A stretch of DNA of 8,127 bases from Candidatus Fibrimonadales bacterium (GTDB lineage Bacteria > Fibrobacterota > Fibrobacteria > Fibrobacterales > Fibrobacteraceae), in contig WRMM01000076.1 of assembly GCA_009777135.1 (NCBI GenBank), positions 1 through 8,127 on the forward strand. Reading direction: 5' to 3'. Under the pieces are notes generated by a model. The model did no database searches and was not told the DNA's origin. It saw only the letters and a program-made list of their open reading frames with translations. The position numbers were made by a program, and so were the translations under genes. This document shows, in pieces, positions 4,980 through 8,127 of the stretch; the first letter of the stretch is position 1; every line of letters begins with the position of its first letter.

Positions 4980-6062
4980 TTAAGTTTGGCTATCTTCCAC
5001 AACCTTTGCAAAATCGTCTTTCACACCTTGAAATACGGATATGATTTTCGGGTCAAACAATGTGCCTGAGCCTTCCATAATTATTTCTTCGGCTTTTCCG
5101 CAGGCAAAAGCCCGTTTATACGGGCGTTCAGACACAAGCGCATCGTAAACATCGGCAATTGCCATTATGCGGCCTTGCAAAGGTATTTCTTCGCCCTTAA
5201 ATTCTCGCGGATAGCCTGTGCCATCCCAGCGTTCGTGGTGAAAGCCTGCAAACAGCTTGGCGTGCCGCAAAAACAGGGAATCTCTCGTTTCTTCTATCAT
5301 CTGGTCAATAATCAACTCGCCTTCCTCAACGTGGCGTTGCACCTCTGCAAACTCCTCAGGGGTCAGTTTGGCGGGCTTATTCAAAATGGTGTCTGGCACG
5401 GCAATCTTTCCTATATCGTGCAAACGTGCGGCAGCTATCATCAAATTCAAATCCCAGTCTGCCATCTCATCCAGATACAATCCATCAGCTATCATAGCAT
5501 CCGCTAAAATCTTTATGTATTGCGATGTGCGTTTAATGTGCCCGTCCATCATTTTATCGCGGTTTTCCACCGCATTTGCCAGGGTGAAAATAACGCTGTT
5601 TTGCAGGCGTTCAATTTTTTCCGTGCGTTTTTTAATAGTTTCGTCAATGCGCAACTGGCTTTGCCGTTCAATTCGCTCGGCGCGTTTTTTTACCAGTTCG
5701 TCAATGCGCAAGTGATTTGCAATTCGACTCAGCAGCACATCTGGCGAAAACGGCTTTCCAACAAAATCCACCGCTCCTAAGCTCAAGCCTTTGCTTTCCA
5801 TTTCGGCATCGGTGTAAACGGTTAAAAATATAACAGGGATATTAGCCGTGCTCTCATTCGCTTTAAGCTTTTCAATGGCGGCAAAGCCGTCCATTTCTGG
5901 CATTTCAATATCCAGCAATATTAAATCGGGCTTTATTTTTTTGAACAACGCAAACATTTTCTCTGCAGAAGACAGAGTCAAAGTTTGATAATGCTCGCCA
6001 AGGTCTTGTTTTGCCATTGCTAAATTTGTGGCATTGTCATCTACTATAAGAATGGTTTTCAT
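4980..6062 (-). CDS. response regulator with HD-GYP output (c-di-GMP phosphodiesterase)
   Basis: A 360-residue two-domain protein of the RpfG type. Residues 1-118 are a receiver domain with Asp8/Asp9, phospho-acceptor Asp51 in LLDIEMP, Thr81 and Lys103. Residues 155-350 are an HD-GYP domain with ENRD at 166-169, GHIKR at 174-178, HDIGK at 215-219 (the HD pair), HHERWDGTGYP at 275-285 and IADVYDAL at 302-309. All expected metal-binding motifs are present, so it should hydrolyse cyclic di-GMP when phosphorylated. The linker is unusual: a 19-residue helical segment is present twice in tandem (118-136 and 137-155). The partner histidine kinase is not in the window. A TTTCTATATT element ends 12 nt before the ATG. 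It is followed by the GH13 gene after 113 nt, with a separate promoter. Confidence 0.93.
   Translation of the reverse strand: MKTILIVDDNATNLAMAKQDLGEHYQTLTLSSAEKMFALFKKIKPDLILLDIEMPEMDGFAAIEKLKANESTANIPVIFLTVYTDAEMESKGLSLGAVDFVGKPFSPDVLLSRIANHLRIDELVKKRAERIERQSQLRIDETIKKRTEKIERLQNSVIFTLANAVENRDKMMDGHIKRTSQYIKILADAMIADGLYLDEMADWDLNLMIAAARLHDIGKIAVPDTILNKPAKLTPEEFAEVQRHVEEGELIIDQMIEETRDSLFLRHAKLFAGFHHERWDGTGYPREFKGEEIPLQGRIMAIADVYDALVSERPYKRAFACGKAEEIIMEGSGTLFDPKIISVFQGVKDDFAKVVEDSQT
5598..5711 (-). repeat. 57-bp tandem duplication in the HD-GYP linker
   Basis: Two adjacent 57-bp units (5711-5655 and 5654-5598) encode LRIDELVKKRAERIERQSQ and LRIDETIKKRTEKIERLQN. Eleven or more of the 19 positions are identical, and the DNA is still clearly similar. 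The duplication keeps the frame and lengthens the signalling helix between receiver and HD-GYP domains by 19 residues, about 28 angstroms if helical. Confidence 0.85.
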
Positions 6063-6074
6063 AATCTGTGTAAT

Positions 6075-6084
6075 AATATAGAAA
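6075..6084 (-). promoter_or_regulatory. -10-like element for the HD-GYP gene
   Basis: TTTCTATATT on the minus strand ends 12 nt before ATG 6062 and is identical to the element before the PIN gene. The predicted leader is about 6 nt; there is no Shine-Dalgarno sequence in it. Confidence 0.45.
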
Positions 6085-6177
6085 AATTTACAGAAAAAAA
6101 TTGAAGTAATTATCCATTTTTTTGACGTTTATTTGACAATTTCCTTTGCAAGCTGTTATTATTTTCGCATATAACAG

Positions 6178-6204
6178 AAAAACCTCTTTAAAAAAGAGAT
6201 TTTT
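6178..6204 (-). terminator. intrinsic terminator-like hairpin
   Basis: On the minus strand the 12-bp stem is made of five A-U pairs, one U-G pair and CTCTTT paired with AAAGAG around a TTT loop, with a T-run on the 3' side. On the plus strand the U-G pair becomes a C-A mismatch, so minus-strand use is favoured. It would end transcripts from the nuclease side, or from the small element at 6278-6188, before the HD-GYP promoter. Confidence 0.5.
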
Positions 6205-6262
6205 TATGCTTATAACCGAAATTAATATAAAGAAATTCTTTTGCAGAAATTTTCTTTTTCAT
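6188..6262 (-). CDS. possible 24-residue leaderless peptide or small RNA
   Basis: ATG at 6262 opens a 24-codon frame starting MKKKISAKEF and ending KHKKSLF, with the stop in the loop of the terminator-like hairpin. A TTTCTACATT element ends 6 nt before the ATG, the same spacing as for the DUF1016 nuclease gene and the 322-residue gene. The transcription unit would be about 85 nt long. The peptide is basic and has no recognised relatives. The same evidence would fit a non-coding small RNA whose start happens to be an ATG, so coding is uncertain. Confidence 0.3.
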   Translation of the reverse strand: MKKKISAKEFLYINFGYKHKKSLF

Positions 6263-6268
6263 GTTTCT

Positions 6269-6278
6269 AATGTAGAAA
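6269..6278 (-). promoter_or_regulatory. -10-like element inside a palindrome
   Basis: TTTCTACATT on the minus strand, 6 nt before ATG 6262. It lies in the inverted repeat TTTCTA-ATG-TAGAAA (6264-6278), so a similar element reads on the plus strand as well, where no gene follows. Confidence 0.35.
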
Positions 6279-6333
6279 ATACTTTTCCCGTTTCATATCA
6301 TTTGTCTGAACCCCGATGACCCCGATTATCCGA

Positions 6334-6567
6334 TTATCCCGATTTCCCAACTCTAGCCCTCACCTTCCTCCACAACCCCCCAGCAAACTCCCGCTCCTTT
6401 GCATCCAAAGCGAACCAAAAACCTGAGCACATTATGAACGAAGACAAGGCGGTGGAGAGGATTAAAGTAGGGAGTGGGGAGTAGGGAGTAGGGAGTGGAA
6501 AAATTACTGCTCCTGCGCAAAGGAATGCAAAAGGAACCACAGCCAAGACCTTTGACATTTGTTTCAT
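6334..6567 (-). CDS. repeat-derived 77-residue ORF, doubtful
   Basis: The ATG overlaps the stop of the nuclease gene as ATGA. The product starts with a hydrophobic signal-like stretch (MKQMSKVLAVVPFAFLCAGA), then FPLPTPYSPLPTL encoded by a 7-bp repeat, then KEREFAGGLWRKVRARVGKSG. The whole frame lies within repeat copy A. In the homologous copy B the same opening (KQMSKV, then a hydrophobic run) stops after 19 codons, while the GLWR(K/R)VRARV part is kept in another frame. A 7-bp repeat does not preserve frame. This points to an incidental ORF in repeat DNA, although a small exported peptide cannot be excluded. Confidence 0.3.
   Translation of the reverse strand: MKQMSKVLAVVPFAFLCAGAVIFPLPTPYSPLPTLILSTALSSFIMCSGFWFALDAKEREFAGGLWRKVRARVGKSG
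6467..6498 (+). repeat. heptamer minisatellite GTRGGGA, G-quadruplex motif
   Basis: Four and a half tandem copies of GTAGGGA/GTGGGGA at 6467, 6474, 6481, 6488 and 6495. The plus strand therefore has four G-runs of three or more (6470-6493) with 3-4-nt loops, which meets the usual intramolecular G-quadruplex pattern. The G-rich strand is the template for the minus-strand transcript from the nuclease gene. Confidence 0.8.
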
Positions 6568-7676
6568 AAATGGGAAATTTCTTTTTTTATAATTTTAATT
6601 AATTCATCTTTATTTGGCAATTCTAAAAGATATTTTGAAACAAAAAGTTGATTATCCATCGTGCCCTTGGCATATTCTACCAACGTGTCATTTTTATTAG
6701 TAACAAGTAAAATTCCAACAGGCGGATTATCGCCATCATGCATTTCATTGCGTTTGTAATGTTCTAAATAGGCGTTTAATTGTCCCATATAACCATGCTG
6801 AAACTCATCAACTTTTATTTCTACAAGCACATGGCAATGCAAAATTCTGTGGTAAAAAATCAAATCAATAAAAAAGTACTCATCTCCTATCAAAATTTTC
6901 TTCTGCCTAGCTTCAAAACAAAAGCCATTTCCTAATTCAAGCAGAAAATTTTGCAAATTATCCATTATAGCCTGTTCTAAATCAAGCTCTAAAACAATAT
7001 CTTTTGTCTTAAACCCTAAAAACTCAAAAGCAAAATGCGTTTTGGCTATATCATCGAAATTTTGTTTTTGAACGGTATTTTGCACTATATTTATTAGTTT
7101 TTCAGGATTTTTACTTATTCCTGTTCGTTCATAAAATAGTGAATTTATTTGCCGCCGCAATTCTCTTACTCCCCAAGTTCCTTTTATGCATTCAATTTCA
7201 TAAAATGCACGTTTTAATGAATCATCGATTTTTATCAATTCTGAGAAATGCGAAAATGAAAGATTGGCAAGCAATTTTGCAGGCTCAACATATATTTGAT
7301 TATCAGCTATTTGCAATTCTTGGGACACTGTCTCAAGAATTTGTTTTGGCAAATGCAAAGATTCTTGGGACAGTGTCCCAAAAATCTGAGGATATACGTT
7401 GTAAAACTGTCTAAAACGAGATAACTCCGCCACAGCAATATTTTTTAAGCCTTTAGCAGCCAACGATTTAGACAAATTTTCCAATAAATGCTTTCCGTAT
7501 TTTGCTCTATCCGTGCCATTTTGCTCATATTCAACAATATAAAAACCAAAAAGCCAATTTCTCACTGTTAAGCTAACGTTAACAGCTTTTAAAGCATTGT
7601 TTTTCAATGTTTCATGAGTTTGATTTATTTTGTTTATCAATTCAGAAAAACTATGAATTTGCGAGATTTTAAGCAT
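6564..7676 (-). CDS. DUF1016 (YhcG-type) PDDEXK nuclease
   Basis: A 370-residue protein of the DUF1016/YhcG family. The N-terminal half (about 1-200) has the family's helical domain: LTVRNWLFGFYIVEYEQNG at 36-54, a FRQFYNVYPQI stretch at 88-98, then LSFSHFSELIKIDD at 139-152 and WGVRELRRQINSLFYERTG at 168-186. The C-terminal PD-(D/E)xK nuclease fold has FIDLIFYH with Asp271, and VLVEIKV with Glu286 and Lys288, followed by GQLNAYL. Length is normal and catalytic residues are intact. The family is widespread in accessory DNA and is proposed to act in DNA processing or defence; the substrate is not known. A TTTCTAAATT element ends 6 nt before the ATG, so a leaderless mRNA is predicted. Repeats of one family lie on both sides. 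Confidence 0.9.
   Translation of the reverse strand: MLKISQIHSFSELINKINQTHETLKNNALKAVNVSLTVRNWLFGFYIVEYEQNGTDRAKYGKHLLENLSKSLAAKGLKNIAVAELSRFRQFYNVYPQIFGTLSQESLHLPKQILETVSQELQIADNQIYVEPAKLLANLSFSHFSELIKIDDSLKRAFYEIECIKGTWGVRELRRQINSLFYERTGISKNPEKLINIVQNTVQKQNFDDIAKTHFAFEFLGFKTKDIVLELDLEQAIMDNLQNFLLELGNGFCFEARQKKILIGDEYFFIDLIFYHRILHCHVLVEIKVDEFQHGYMGQLNAYLEHYKRNEMHDGDNPPVGILLVTNKNDTLVEYAKGTMDNQLFVSKYLLELPNKDELIKIIKKEISHL
7316..7388. repeat. two 28-bp palindromic direct repeats inside the nuclease gene
   Basis: Units at 7316-7343 and 7361-7388 share ATTCTTGGGACA, one variable base, TGTC, one variable base, CAA and a similar tail. Each is nearly palindromic: TTGGGACA-G-TGTCCCAA at 7365-7381 is perfect with 8-bp arms, and the unit at 7320-7336 has one mismatch. 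The 45-bp period equals 15 codons and gives two (G/E)T(L/V)SQE motifs at residues 100-105 and 115-120. Confidence 0.85.
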
Positions 7677-7682
7677 TAGAAG

Positions 7683-7692
7683 AATTTAGAAA
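7683..7692 (-). promoter_or_regulatory. -10-like element for the nuclease gene
   Basis: TTTCTAAATT on the minus strand ends 6 nt before ATG 7676. There is no room for a ribosome binding site after the expected transcription start, which would be the ATG itself. Confidence 0.45.
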
Positions 7693-7726
7693 AATAATTT
7701 TCTTATTTCTATCTTGTAGACTTTTT

Positions 7727-7755
7727 GCAAACTCCTGCTCCTTTGTCTGAACCTA
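7727..7755. repeat. dispersed repeat, fragment C
   Basis: The GCAAACTCCTGCTCC part matches 6383-6397 in copy A, and the following TTTGTCTGAACC matches 6301-6312 at the other end of copy A. The two pieces are about 75 bp apart in copy A but joined directly here, so this is a rearranged or minimal version of the same element. Confidence 0.6.
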
Positions 7756-7778
7756 GGAAGCGAGCCGGCGAGCTTCTG
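7751..7778. repeat. GC-rich imperfect hairpin
   Basis: GAAGC (7757-7761) and GCTTC (7772-7776) flank a GC-rich loop region containing the palindrome GCCGGC (7764-7769), with CC and GG further out. It is much richer in G and C than its surroundings. No T-tract follows on either strand, so it is not an ordinary terminator. Confidence 0.45.
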
Positions 7779-7825
7779 GAGAATCTTTGAGTTTGCTGCT
7801 AAGTTAATAGCATTTCGGTAGGCTT

Positions 7826-8009
7826 CGATGACCCCGATTTTAGGATTTTACCCGAACAACAAAAACGTCCATACATCAAATCTTTACCAAGTGTCGGTTA
7901 TCCTTATTTCCCGATTTCCTAACTCTAGCCCTCACCCTCCTCCACAACCCCATGCAATTAAAACCATAACCATAACAAACACCTTGGACATTTGCTTTAG
8001 GAAATGGAG
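7826..8009. repeat. dispersed repeat, copy B
   Basis: This holds the counterparts of copy A blocks 1, 2 and 3 in the same order and orientation, with a different 70-bp segment between blocks 1 and 2 and without the heptamer repeat. On the minus strand it encodes a 19-codon frame (7991-7932) starting MSKVFVMVMVLIAWGC that matches the start of the copy A ORF and then stops. Together with fragment C and the hairpin it fills the 369-nt stretch between the nuclease gene and the next gene, in which I see no credible coding region. Confidence 0.65.
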
Positions 8010-8032
8010 GATGAAAAATAATAACTAATTTT

Positions 8033-8048
8033 TAGTTTATATAAACTA
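8033..8048. repeat. 16-bp perfect palindrome at the end of the right-edge gene
   Basis: TAGTTTAT followed by ATAAACTA, flanked by TTTTTAGTT direct repeats at 8029-8037 and 8050-8058. It includes the stop codon of the right-edge gene. It could form an all-AT hairpin at the transcript end, but it is too weak to call a terminator with confidence. Confidence 0.5.
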
Positions 8049-8127
8049 GTTTTTAGTTGATTGTATTGCTTTCATTTTAAGTTTTAATTCTTCTAACGCC
8101 CGCAACATTTCCGCTCCTTCATCTTTT
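8046..8127 (-). CDS. C-terminal end of an unidentified gene
   Basis: An open frame enters from the right edge and ends in TAG at 8048-8046, giving 26 codons that finish with LRALEELKLKMKAIQSTKN. The residues are charged and heptad-like (LxxLxxLKLKM), suggesting a helical or coiled-coil tail. Nothing more can be said of the protein. Its orientation agrees with all other genes in the window. The frame could also be open by chance, since it is short. Confidence 0.4.
   Translation of the reverse strand, partial: KDEGAEMLRALEELKLKMKAIQSTKN

Larger units (their letters stand above)
6299..6573. repeat. dispersed repeat, copy A
   Basis: Several blocks are shared, in the same orientation, with 7826-8009. 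Block 1 is CGATGACCCCGATT (6314-6327 and 7826-7839). Block 2 starts near CCGATTTCC and runs through AACTCTAGCCCTCACC to the C-run (6339-6380 and about 7911-7950), differing at only a few positions. Block 3 covers the MSKV start (6549-6573 and about 7982-8008). A further block, AAACTCC(C/T)GCTCCTTTG (6385-6400), recurs at 7729-7744. Copy A has about 130 extra bases, including a G-rich heptamer repeat, between blocks 2 and 3. I do not know this element by name; it carries no transposase. Confidence 0.7.

Noticed and set aside
4022..5780. Plus-strand open frames opposite the GH13 and HD-GYP genes, up to 152 codons
   Set aside because: They lie antisense to genes with intact catalytic motifs, have no recognisable domains, and their composition is explained by the opposite coding strand.
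6133..6162. Plus-strand promoter TTGACA-N18-TATTAT
   Set aside because: It looks good by itself, but no gene follows on the plus strand. The hairpin at 6178 would leave a transcript of only about 35 nt, and the sigma-70 consensus is not the pattern used elsewhere in the window.
6153..6177. Inverted repeat CTGTTAT ... ATAACAG with an 11-nt spacer
   Set aside because: It is a real 7-bp repeat, but it is too AT-rich and too widely spaced to call an operator or terminator in this composition.
7828..8028. 66-codon plus-strand frame in the right-hand repeat region
   Set aside because: It consists of repeat copy B blocks read in the antisense direction, with proline-rich low-complexity translation and no start signals.

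Overview
This is an AT-rich bacterial window in which every supportable gene lies on the minus strand, so it reads from the right end to the left. No rRNA, tRNA, CRISPR array or transposase is visible. The gene families (DUF3791/DUF3990 cassettes, a PIN protein, a DUF1016 nuclease, a GH13 glucosidase and an RpfG-type HD-GYP regulator) fit an anaerobic, gut-associated bacterium. A recurring -10-like motif close to TTTCTATATT sits just upstream of many start codons. That motif and the general gene style suggest a Fibrobacterota-like (Fibromonas-type) genome, but this is an inference and no marker gene is present to confirm it.

Layout, right to left. At 8127-8046 is the C-terminal tail of an unidentified gene. 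The stretch 8045-7677 has no confident gene and is made of dispersed-repeat fragments. At 7676-6564 is a PDDEXK nuclease of the DUF1016/YhcG family, coupled by an ATGA overlap to a repeat-derived ORF (6567-6334) that contains a G-rich heptamer repeat. Repeat copies of the same orientation lie on both sides of the nuclease. The intergenic 6333-6063 holds a possible very small gene or sRNA with its own promoter motif and a terminator-like hairpin. At 6062-4980 is a response regulator with an HD-GYP (c-di-GMP phosphodiesterase) output and a 19-residue duplication in its linker helix. At 4866-3250 is a cytoplasmic GH13 alpha-glucosidase with oligo-1,6-glucosidase hallmarks. Its promoter carries four 8-bp TTAACC-type boxes spaced exactly 11 bp apart, like a PhoB/OmpR-family operator. 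At 3176-2208 is a conserved-looking protein of unknown function.

The most interesting part is 2168-277: two tandem, diverged copies of a three-gene, translationally coupled cassette. Each has a DUF3791-type small protein, a DUF3990 protein with an ADP-ribosyltransferase-like H-Y-E motif pattern, and a second small protein with the shared signature FLNSN(A/T)YK. The compact overlaps and the small-large-small order resemble a toxin-antitoxin or defence module. The cassettes are followed by a small ORF with a winged-helix-like segment (302-36) and the first 13 codons of a PIN-domain protein (39-1), so the left third looks like an accumulation of toxin-antitoxin-type genes.

The promoter motifs lie so close to the ATGs (6-16 nt) that many mRNAs are predicted to be leaderless or nearly so. 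Genes inside the cassettes instead use ribosome binding sites and stop/start overlaps.
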